Assembly: GCF_001279695.1 (NCBI RefSeq)
Contig: NZ_LGDD01000334.1
Location: forward strand, 1 to 61,710
DNA from: Streptomyces sp. WM6378
GTDB lineage: Bacteria > Actinomycetota > Actinomycetes > Streptomycetales > Streptomycetaceae
DNA: 61,710 bases
Reading direction: 5' to 3'
Positions 24,930 through 61,710 of the stretch are shown here, piece after piece. How positions within the stretch are numbered: position 1 is the stretch's first letter; each line of letters opens with the position of its first letter. The notes under the pieces are model-generated. The model ran no database searches. It saw nothing but the letters and a program-made list of their open reading frames with translations, and was not told the origin of the DNA. The translations under genes and the position numbers were made by a program.

Positions 24930-27728
24930 GTGGCGGGACTGAACGACGAACAGCCATACGCTGGGTTCCTGTGGGCGGGGCGTCGACGCACCGACTCGTC
25001 TCTGCTCGAACGCGAGCAGGAGCAAGCAGAGTTGACGGAGGTGGTGGCCGCTCTCGGCGAAGGCCACCCTGCCGTCGTCTCGGTGACCGGCCGCCCCGGC
25101 TTCGGCCACAACGCCCTGCTGCGCTGGACCGCCCGGCTCGCCGAGGAGCGCGCGGTACGCGTCCTGCGCGTCAGCGGCTCCCCGGCCGAACGCGACCTTC
25201 GGCACGGAGCCGTCATCCAGCTTCTCACCCAGCTGGGTGAGGTGACTGAACGCGCGCTTCGGGTACTGCGCGAGTACCGCGAGCCGGACGGCCTGCCGGG
25301 CCTCCTCGAACTCCTGCACACCACCCACCGCACACCCACACTCGTGACGGTGGAGGACGCGCAGTGGCTGGACCCGGCCTCCCTGCACTGGCTACAGGCC
25401 ATGGTGCGCCGCCTGTCCGCGGGCTTCCCCCTTGTACTGCTCGTCGGCCGTACCGGCACCGACCCGCACGGCCCCGACTGGCTGACCGACACCGCCCCTT
25501 CCGCACGGCTGACCCGCCACCTCACCGTCCGCGCGCTGAGCCCCCGCGCGGTCGCCGCCCTCGCTGAAATGATCTTCGGCGCCCCCTGCGACGAGCCGTT
25601 CGCCGCCGCGGCCGCCCGGCTATCCCACGGCAGCCCCGCCGTACTGCACGCGGCACTGCACTGCCTGGCAGACGCCGGTCAACGCCCCACCGCCGACCTC
25701 ATCCCGCAGCTGCACACTCTGATCACCGGCATCATCGGCGAGCGCGCCGGGCGCGCCCTGTGGGGCCTGACCGACGAGGCCACCGCCGTCCTGCGCGCGC
25801 TGGCCGTCGGCGGCGACCTGCTGGACTTCACCCTGATCTCCTCCCTGGCCGGGCTGCGCACCGTACGAGAGTCCCAGCTGCGCGCGGCGCTGGAAACCGC
25901 CGGCTTCACCGTTCCCGACGGCCCCCACGAACGCATCCGCCTGCCCGTCGTCAGGGCCCGCATCCTGGAGGACACGCCGACCGACGAACGCGCCGCCCTG
26001 TATGCCCGCGCCGCCCACCTCGCCCACCGGACCGGCGCCGGCGACGAGGACATCGCCGCCTTCCTCCTCCATGCACCCCCCATCGGCGAGCCTTGGGCGG
26101 TCCAAGCCCTGCACGGCAGCTTCGGCGCCGCCATGCGCCGCAGTGAGTTCGCCCGGGCCGCCGCCTGGCTGAACCGCGCCCTCGACGAGCCCCAGCACCC
26201 CGCTCAGCGCGCACAGACCAGCCTCGACCTGGCCGGCGTCGAGGCCATGACCTCCCCCGAAGCGAGCGACCACAGGCTCGCCACCGTCGCCAACAACCCG
26301 GGCGAGGGTGAACGCTGGGCCCAACTGCGCCTGCAGGCTCTGGACATGGGCCTGGCCCGCGGCGACGCTGCTTGGGGCAGCCGGGTCGCCACCCAGGCCC
26401 TGGCCACCGCCCACGGCAGCGAGCGCGACGACCTGATCGCGCTGTACTGGTACGCCGCCCAGGCCGGGCCCGAGGCCGCCGACGTTCCCGCCGCCGGTGT
26501 CCCCGCCCTGCCCCAACACCCCCTCGTCCCCGCTCAGGCCGGCCTCCGCGCCGGGCAGCTCGCCGCCCGCGGCGAGTACCGCGAACAGGCTGCGGAGCTG
26601 GCTCGCCGGGCTCTGGAAGCAGGCCATGACGCACCCGTGATCCCCCGCCTGGTCGCCGTCAGAGCACTCTGGCTCACCGACGCCGCCACCGAAGCCGAGG
26701 ACCACCTCGCCGCCATCGTCGCCGAACTGCGCCGCCGCCACCGCCGCCCCACGCTCGCCCGCGCGCTGGTTCTGCACGCCGAACTGCACATGCGCGGCGG
26801 CCGCCTGGACGCCGCCGAACGCGCGGTGGACGGTGCCGAACGGGCGCTGCCCGCCGCTGCCTGGCACCCTTTGGCCGTCCCGCACCACATGGCCGTACGC
26901 ACCGCCATCGCCCTGGAGACCCGCCAACGCGACCAGGCCCGTGCCCTGTACGACGCCCCGGCACCGCCCGGATCCGAATGCGGCGTCCACTGGCCCTTCC
27001 TCGTGTTCACTCGCGCCCGCGTGGCCATCGACGAAGAACGCTGGGCCGAGGCCGTCGAACTGCTCAAAGAGACCGGAAGATGGCTGCTGCGCAGACAGTG
27101 GATCAACCCCGCTGTGCTGCCGTGGCGCTCGCTGGCCGCCAGAGCCTGTCTCACCCTCGGCGACCGGGAACAGGCCCAGCGCCTGATCTGCGAGGACCTC
27201 ACCCTCGCCCGCCGCTGGGGCGCCCCGAGCGCACTGGGCCTGGCCCAACTGTGCGCCGAATCCCTCGCCCCGCACGAACCGGCCGCCGGACCCCGCGAAT
27301 TCACCCCCGTCCCTCGCGGGCCCAACCAGCTCGCCTATGCCTCGGCCCTGGCCGACATCGCCACGGAAGAGGCCACCAACGGCGACCGCACCACCGCGGC
27401 CCGTCTGCTGACCGAACTGTCCCGCCACACCGTCACACACATCTCCAGCCGCTTGGCCGAACGCGCGCGGTGGCTGGCCACCCGGCTGGAACAGACCGCC
27501 ACGCCCGACGACGACTCCACCCTCCCCAAGGAGTGGGCCGTCCTCTCACCCGCCGAGCGGCGGACCGCCGAACTGGCCCGCTGCGGCCTCGGCAACCGCG
27601 AGATCGCCGAACAGCTCTCGGTGAGCCGGCGCACCGTCGAGCTGCGGCTGAGCAGCACGTACAAGAAGCTGCGCATCACCTCACGCCAGGAGCTCCGTGC
27701 GCGGAGCAGGCCGATGAAAAGGACATGA
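24930..27728 (+). CDS. LAL-family LuxR regulator 2 with degenerate P-loop
   Basis: Product of 932 residues, GTG start with AGGAGG upstream. Overall architecture matches its neighbours: N-terminal STAND-like domain, helical repeats and a C-terminal LuxR domain (SPAERRTAELARCGLGNREIA ... STYKKLRI). The Walker A motif is degraded to GRPGFGHN (54-61), with His60 in place of the essential Lys. The Walker B reads LVTVEDAQWLD, with Glu-Asp where LAL1 and LAL3 have Asp-Asp. ATP hydrolysis is therefore unlikely, while DNA binding should be retained. LAL3 follows after 3 bp, so the two are translationally linked. Confidence 0.93.
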   Translation: MAGLNDEQPYAGFLWAGRRRTDSSLLEREQEQAELTEVVAALGEGHPAVVSVTGRPGFGHNALLRWTARLAEERAVRVLRVSGSPAERDLRHGAVIQLLTQLGEVTERALRVLREYREPDGLPGLLELLHTTHRTPTLVTVEDAQWLDPASLHWLQAMVRRLSAGFPLVLLVGRTGTDPHGPDWLTDTAPSARLTRHLTVRALSPRAVAALAEMIFGAPCDEPFAAAAARLSHGSPAVLHAALHCLADAGQRPTADLIPQLHTLITGIIGERAGRALWGLTDEATAVLRALAVGGDLLDFTLISSLAGLRTVRESQLRAALETAGFTVPDGPHERIRLPVVRARILEDTPTDERAALYARAAHLAHRTGAGDEDIAAFLLHAPPIGEPWAVQALHGSFGAAMRRSEFARAAAWLNRALDEPQHPAQRAQTSLDLAGVEAMTSPEASDHRLATVANNPGEGERWAQLRLQALDMGLARGDAAWGSRVATQALATAHGSERDDLIALYWYAAQAGPEAADVPAAGVPALPQHPLVPAQAGLRAGQLAARGEYREQAAELARRALEAGHDAPVIPRLVAVRALWLTDAATEAEDHLAAIVAELRRRHRRPTLARALVLHAELHMRGGRLDAAERAVDGAERALPAAAWHPLAVPHHMAVRTAIALETRQRDQARALYDAPAPPGSECGVHWPFLVFTRARVAIDEERWAEAVELLKETGRWLLRRQWINPAVLPWRSLAARACLTLGDREQAQRLICEDLTLARRWGAPSALGLAQLCAESLAPHEPAAGPREFTPVPRGPNQLAYASALADIATEEATNGDRTTAARLLTELSRHTVTHISSRLAERARWLATRLEQTATPDDDSTLPKEWAVLSPAERRTAELARCGLGNREIAEQLSVSRRTVELRLSSTYKKLRITSRQELRARSRPMKRT

Positions 27729-27731
27729 TCG

Positions 27732-30434
27732 ATGCTGCTTGAGCGGGAATCCGAACTGGCCCGGATCGGCACCGCAGTGCGTCAGGCACAGGCGGGCCGT
27801 TCCTCCGTACTGCTGGTGACCGGCCCTCTGGGCATCGGCCGGTCCTCCCTCCTCGACGAGGCCGGCACCCCTCCCCCCGACAACTTACGGGTGTTACGGG
27901 CCAACGCCGCCCCTGTCGAGCAGGACTTCGCCTTCGGCATCGTCCACCAGCTCCTCGGCCCCCTCTTACCCGACGACCTCCCCACCCCCGGCGACCACAA
28001 CGTCCCCGCCTCCGAAGCCGTCCTGCACGGCCTGCGGTCGATACTCGCCGAAGCCTGCGCCACCACCCCCGTACTCCTCCTCGTCGACGACCTGCAGTGG
28101 GTCGACCTTCCCTCCCTGCGCTGGCTCGCCTACCTGACCCGGCGCACGGACGGGATGCGCGCCGCCCTCGTGTGCACCCTGCGTGACGGCGAGCCCCGAG
28201 CCCGGCACCCGCTCGTCGGCGACCTGGCGGACGCCGCCGACATCCTGCGCCCCGCCCCGCTCTCGCTCGACGGCACTCGGGCCCTGATCCACCACCAGCT
28301 GGGCGAACCCGCCGAGGACAGCTACGCCCTCGCCTGCCACGACACCTGCGCCGGCAACCCCCTCTTCCTCCAGTCCGTCCTGCGCGACCAGGCTCTCAAC
28401 GGCCACCGCCCCACCGCCGAACAGGCCGACCAGGCCCGCACCTTGTGCCCCGCCCAGCTCCGCGACCGGCTGACCAGCTGCCTCCACACACAGCCCGCCC
28501 CCGTACGCGACCTGGCCGCGGCCATCGCTGCCTTCGGCGACCACGGCGAGCCCGAACTCGTCCGGCGCCACGCACGACTGGACACCATCGGCTACCAGCG
28601 GGCCCTGCGCGCCCTGCACCGCCTCGGCCTGCTCGCCCCCCACGACGACACCCCACGCTTCCTCCACGACGTCGTATGCCACGCCGTCGACTCCGCCCTC
28701 ACCATCGCCGAACGGGAACGCTCCCGGGACGCCGCGGCTGAAATCCTCCACCAGGCCGGCCGCCCGGCCGAACACGTCGCGGACCTGCTGATGGGGGTCA
28801 TCGACACCCGGCGTCCGTGGGCCATAGGGGTGCTACGGACGGCAGCGGACGCCGCGCTGTGCCGCAGTGCGCCGGACGCCGCCGCCCGCTACCTGCGGCG
28901 CGCCCTGCTGGAGAGCACCGCGGGCGACGGCGAACGCGCGCGCCTGCTGATCGACCTGGCCAAAGCCGAACGCGGCATCGACCCCGCCGCCTGCGAACGC
29001 CACATCAGCCAGGCCGTCCGCCTGCTGTCGTCGGCCACCGACCGGGCCGCGGCTACCTTGCTCATCCCGCCCAGCTTCCTCGGCGACGCAACCTCCTCGG
29101 CGGCGGACCTGCTGCGCAACGTCTCCGAGGACTTCGAGCCCACAGAGCCGAGCCAGAGGTGTCCCAGCGATATCGCCCTGCGCCTGGAAGCGCGCCTGTG
29201 GCAGGCCGGGCACGAGAACCCGGCGGAGCTGACCGGCGCGGTGGAACGCCTGCGCTCACTCGGCACCCCGCCCCCCTTGGACACCGGCGGCGCCCGCGAA
29301 CTGGTGGCCGTCCTGAACAATGCGGGGGTCCTCTCAAGTGCCCTGCCGGCACCGGAGGTCGCAGCCCTGGCCGGACAGATCCTGGAATGCGAGCCGGTGA
29401 CCTCCGAACCCGCCCGCATCGCACTACCGCTGGTCGCGGTGGCCCTGTACGCCGCCGACGCGGTGGAAGGCATCAACACCCGCCTGTCCTGCGAGCAGCA
29501 CACCGAGCGCCCGCATGCGGGGGTGCACGCCGAGAACGCCCTGATCCAGCTCGCCTGTGGGCGCCTTACCCAGGCCCGCGAACAGGCCGACCGGGCCGCC
29601 GGACTGTCCGACGAGGACTGGCGCGTGCCGACCACGTTCGTCCGGGCCGCGGTGGCCATGGAGTCCGGCAACATCCAGCTGATCGAACGTCTCCTTGAGG
29701 ACCCCGGGAGGTGCTGGCCGGCCAGCCTCGCCATGACGGCCATCCGACAACTCCTCAAGGCCTCGCTCGTCGCCCGCCGCGGCCGCGGCGCCGCCGCCCT
29801 GAAAGTCCTCTTGGCCTGCGGCCGCCAACTGGAATCGGCCGGCTGGCGCAACTCCGTCCTCTTCCCCTGGCGGCCCCGCGCCATCGTCCTGCACCACCGG
29901 CTGGGCGAGACCCGGCCGGCTCTGGCCCTGGCGAAGGAGGAACTGACCTGGGCCCGGCAGTGGGCGGCTCCCGCCGCTCTCGGCCGTGCCCTGCGCCTGA
30001 ACGCCCTCCTGCCCGGTGGAGACGGCGAATCCGCCTTGCGCGAGTCCGCCGAGATCCTTCGCACGTCCGCCAACACGCTTGAGCTGTCCCGTACGTTGCT
30101 CCAGTTGGGTCGAACTCTGGAAAACGGCAAGGAGGCGAGGACGGTGCTGCGTGAGGCCGTTGATCTCACCACCGCCTGCGGCGCCCCCTGGCTGACTGAG
30201 CGCGCACGCGCGGCCCTGGGAACCGCCGCCCCCAGCCAGGAGGCACCGCTCACCCAAGGCGAGCGCAAGGTTGTCTCCCTGGTGAGCCGGGGTCTGACCA
30301 ATCAGGAAATCGCCGATGAACTGGGCGTGAGCACCCGCGCGGTGGAGAAGCACCTGACGTCGTGTTACCGGAAGTTGGGCGTCTCAGGGCGGCGGGAGCT
30401 GCTCGCAGGCCAGAGCGCACTCGGGTCGCACTGA
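27732..30434 (+). CDS. LAL-family LuxR regulator 3 with altered P-loop
   Basis: Product of 900 residues beginning MLLERESELARI, the compact LAL N-terminus. Walker A reads GPLGIGRS (31-38), with Arg37 replacing the Lys, while Walker B LLLVDDLQWVD is canonical. The C-terminal LuxR domain is intact (LTQGERKVVSLVSRGLTNQE ... SCYRKLGVSGRREL). Three in-frame TTA codons sit near the start: codons 52, 55 and 79 (27885, 27894 and 27966). The ATG lies 3 bp after the LAL2 stop with AAAAGGAC upstream. It is third in the operon and the last gene before a promoter-bearing gap. Confidence 0.94.
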   Translation: MLLERESELARIGTAVRQAQAGRSSVLLVTGPLGIGRSSLLDEAGTPPPDNLRVLRANAAPVEQDFAFGIVHQLLGPLLPDDLPTPGDHNVPASEAVLHGLRSILAEACATTPVLLLVDDLQWVDLPSLRWLAYLTRRTDGMRAALVCTLRDGEPRARHPLVGDLADAADILRPAPLSLDGTRALIHHQLGEPAEDSYALACHDTCAGNPLFLQSVLRDQALNGHRPTAEQADQARTLCPAQLRDRLTSCLHTQPAPVRDLAAAIAAFGDHGEPELVRRHARLDTIGYQRALRALHRLGLLAPHDDTPRFLHDVVCHAVDSALTIAERERSRDAAAEILHQAGRPAEHVADLLMGVIDTRRPWAIGVLRTAADAALCRSAPDAAARYLRRALLESTAGDGERARLLIDLAKAERGIDPAACERHISQAVRLLSSATDRAAATLLIPPSFLGDATSSAADLLRNVSEDFEPTEPSQRCPSDIALRLEARLWQAGHENPAELTGAVERLRSLGTPPPLDTGGARELVAVLNNAGVLSSALPAPEVAALAGQILECEPVTSEPARIALPLVAVALYAADAVEGINTRLSCEQHTERPHAGVHAENALIQLACGRLTQAREQADRAAGLSDEDWRVPTTFVRAAVAMESGNIQLIERLLEDPGRCWPASLAMTAIRQLLKASLVARRGRGAAALKVLLACGRQLESAGWRNSVLFPWRPRAIVLHHRLGETRPALALAKEELTWARQWAAPAALGRALRLNALLPGGDGESALRESAEILRTSANTLELSRTLLQLGRTLENGKEARTVLREAVDLTTACGAPWLTERARAALGTAAPSQEAPLTQGERKVVSLVSRGLTNQEIADELGVSTRAVEKHLTSCYRKLGVSGRRELLAGQSALGSH

Positions 30435-30569
30435 GTGCGTCGTGAGGAGCGTCTCTTACGGTGCGGGGGATACCGGCGGTAGGAGTTCGGAGTGTTCGGG
30501 GAGCCGAAAGGTCGAGGCGGACCGTACCGTGCGGGAGTGTGAGACCACAGGATTAGGGGTGGGGCACGG

Positions 30570-30606
30570 GTCAACGTTGACGCTTGTTCAGATCGGTCCT
30601 TAGTGT
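30570..30606 (+). promoter_or_regulatory. Promoter-like element with a palindrome before the PAS-LuxR gene
   Basis: TTGACG (30577-30582), an 18-bp spacer and TAGTGT (30601-30606) form a good vegetative-type promoter. The -35 overlaps a perfect 12-bp palindrome, GTCAACGTTGAC (30570-30581), a plausible operator. CGGAATTTCTT at about 30624 also occurs just after site C. The untranslated leader would be about 150 nt. Nothing else is seen in 30435-30760. Confidence 0.5.
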
Positions 30607-30760
30607 CAATTGTGTCGGGGAGTTCGGAATTTCTTTCCGGCAGCTTCCGGGCGGCCCTCGGTTCCCGTGGCCCGCTTCATTCTCCGGTTCTCTCCTTCTC
30701 GCTCGATGTCTCTTGATTTTTGGTTCACATACGGGGGTTGGAAAGGATGTCAGTCCCTTG

Positions 30761-31492
30761 ATGCTTCCTGCTCTGGTGGATTCTCTGCAATTTTCGGCAG
30801 GCCACAGTACGGTCGGCGCGACCGGTGCGGCGGTCCGAGGGGAGGAGTGGCCGAGCGTGTGCATATCCGTACTGGATCCGGCACTGACGATCCGTCAGGC
30901 CAATCAGGACTTCTTCCGTCACTTCGCGACCCCCGCCGCACCTTCCGTCGATGTACTGGCCCCTCCCCCCTCCGATTCCTCGACGGCGGCACCCGACATC
31001 TTCGGGCGTAATTTCCGCGATCTGGTGCACCCCAGCGTGCGGCAGCCGCTCATGCGGCAGTTCGAGCGGCTCCTGGAGGGCCGCCGGGACCGCTTCGCCA
31101 CGAACGTGGTGGCGCTGCGGCCGACCGGCGACGTGTTCACCGGCAGCCTCACGGCCGCCGCCGTGAGCGGCTACGGCCCCGCCCCGGCCGCCGTCCTCGT
31201 GGTGATGCAGTCGGGCCAGAGCTCGGCGGACGACGCATTGGTGGCGCCGAAAAGGAAACTGCTCAGCGAGATCGACGCGCGAATTCTGGAGGGAATCGCG
31301 GCGGGCCTGTCCACGGTTCCGCTGGCGTCCCGTCTGTATCTCAGCCAACATGGCGTGGAATATCACGTCACCAGTCTGCTGCGGAAACTGAAGGCTCCCA
31401 ACCGCGCGGCGCTGGTCTCCCGCGCGTATGCGATGGGGGCGCTGACGGTGGGGACCTGGCCGCCCCGCGTCGTTGAGGACTTCATCAAGTAA
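30761..31492 (+). CDS. PAS-LuxR regulator, PimM type
   Basis: Small regulator: from the ATG at 30761 the product has 243 residues, somewhat longer than the roughly 190 of PimM. A PAS domain covers about 30-155 (VCISVLDPALTIRQANQDFF, GRNFRDLVHPSVRQPLMRQF). A LuxR helix-turn-helix covers about 170-228 (LLSEIDARILEGIAAGLSTV, LASRLYLSQHGVEYHVTSLL). It ends with the WPPRVV motif typical of the group. Family members (PimM, NysRIV, AmphRIV) activate PKS and tailoring genes by binding a 16-bp palindrome; candidate copies lie upstream of several genes here. The frame is open further 5', but that stretch is not protein-like. The purine-rich GGAAAGGA 5' of the ATG is rather distant. Confidence 0.92.
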   Translation: MLPALVDSLQFSAGHSTVGATGAAVRGEEWPSVCISVLDPALTIRQANQDFFRHFATPAAPSVDVLAPPPSDSSTAAPDIFGRNFRDLVHPSVRQPLMRQFERLLEGRRDRFATNVVALRPTGDVFTGSLTAAAVSGYGPAPAAVLVVMQSGQSSADDALVAPKRKLLSEIDARILEGIAAGLSTVPLASRLYLSQHGVEYHVTSLLRKLKAPNRAALVSRAYAMGALTVGTWPPRVVEDFIK

Positions 31493-31665
31493 CACTCCTA
31501 CCCGCATTCTGGTGGTTCACCGCGCGGACGCGGGCCGAGGTCTGCCTTTGCGACCCGGACTGCTCCAAGGGCGAGCCGAGGAGGTACTGGGCGCCGGGGG
31601 TGCCGCCGAGCATCCGCGGCGCCTCCGGCCTGTCTGCGCACGGCCGGCCCCAGGCCCGGCCGACT

Positions 31666-31681
31666 CTACGGAATTCCATGG
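31666..31681. promoter_or_regulatory. Putative PAS-LuxR operator, site E, upstream of the giant PKS
   Basis: CTACGGAATTCCATGG matches 13 of 16 positions of the recalled PimM consensus and shares GGAATTCCGTAG with site C on the opposite strand, where it continues as TAGAGT. It is 145-181 bp upstream of the candidate PKS starts. Confidence 0.5.
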
Positions 31682-31743
31682 TCACCCCCATAGAGACTGG
31701 GCGCGTGGCGTGCGGGAAGTCGAGCTGCCTCGTGCAGGGCACG

Positions 31744-31761
31744 CAGCTAACTCAGTAGCTG
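31744..31761. repeat. Short inverted repeat in the PKS leader region
   Basis: CAGCTA (31744-31749) and TAGCTG (31756-31761) flank ACTCAG. They may be an operator or promoter element between site E and the PKS start. No clear -35/-10 pair is visible in 31493-31825. Confidence 0.25.
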
Positions 31762-31825
31762 TGGAACAGCAGTCCCCAGTGCCGGCTGTCCCCCTCGAAA
31801 TCCTCTGCTGTCCGACGGTCTTGAG

Positions 31826-60352
<28,527 letters not shown>

Positions 60353-60363
60353 AAGAGCGGACC

Positions 60364-61710
<1,347 letters not shown>

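Overview
The window is high-GC actinobacterial DNA and looks like Streptomyces: strong G/C at third codon positions, GTG starts, rare TTA codons confined to regulators, and a kdpED pair with Streptomyces-type architecture. Roughly the right-hand four fifths is one end of a modular type I polyketide gene cluster of the mycosaminyl polyene macrolide class (nystatin/amphotericin/pimaricin/rimocidin relatives). The left part is ordinary chromosome followed by a zone of mobile-element debris.

Layout. 119-3413: KdpE/KdpD potassium two-component system. 3514-5133: a protein with an N-terminal 'LQRSAGN' motif of the kind seen in actinobacterial contractile-injection-system-associated proteins. 5471-8450: a membrane protein, a GNAT-like acetyltransferase, a 24-residue bL37-like ribosomal protein gene that is easily missed, and an SDR oxidoreductase whose catalytic Lys reads as Gln. 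8790-11779: an IS110-type transposase remnant, a large serine recombinase and an IS630-type transposase remnant, marking the left edge of the cluster. 12080-16510: Sfp/EntD-type phosphopantetheinyl transferase, metallophosphoesterase, type II thioesterase and crotonyl-CoA carboxylase/reductase (CCR). 16564-20173: a heterodimeric ABC exporter with one consensus and one degenerate ATP site. 20570-21601: GDP-mannose 4,6-dehydratase (first step to mycosamine). 22007-30434: three tandem LAL regulators. 30761-31492: a PAS-LuxR regulator of the PimM type. 31826-60352: one 9508-residue hexamodular PKS. 60364-end: the start of the next PKS gene.

How it works together. The PPTase can arm the ACPs, the thioesterase edits them, CCR supplies an alkylmalonyl-CoA, the dehydratase starts the GDP-sugar branch and the ABC pair can export product. 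The hexamodular PKS reads DH-KR / KR-A1 / methylmalonyl with KR-A2 / KR-B / dead KR / KR-B. That is the programme for the last polyene double bond, the mycosamine-bearing OH, the C-methyl (later carboxyl) carbon, and the OH/ketone/OH that forms the hemiketal in nystatin and pimaricin relatives. No loading module, glycosyltransferase, aminotransferase or P450 is visible, so the rest of the cluster lies to the right.

Main points to re-examine. (1) KS2 and KS3 of the giant PKS both carry in-frame deletions that begin at the same codon, directly after a 99-bp stretch identical between the two modules, and both remove the catalytic His of KSNxGHT. This is either a real double lesion or an assembly artefact. 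(2) Intergenic regions share a palindromic element (core GGAWWTCC followed by STAGWGT) resembling the PimM operator, which suggests a PAS-LuxR regulon. (3) Two of the three LAL proteins have lost the Walker A lysine, and LAL1 and LAL3 carry TTA codons near their starts. (4) Small overlooked genes: the bL37 paralogue at 7526-7600 and a possible 43-residue peptide at 13664-13795.
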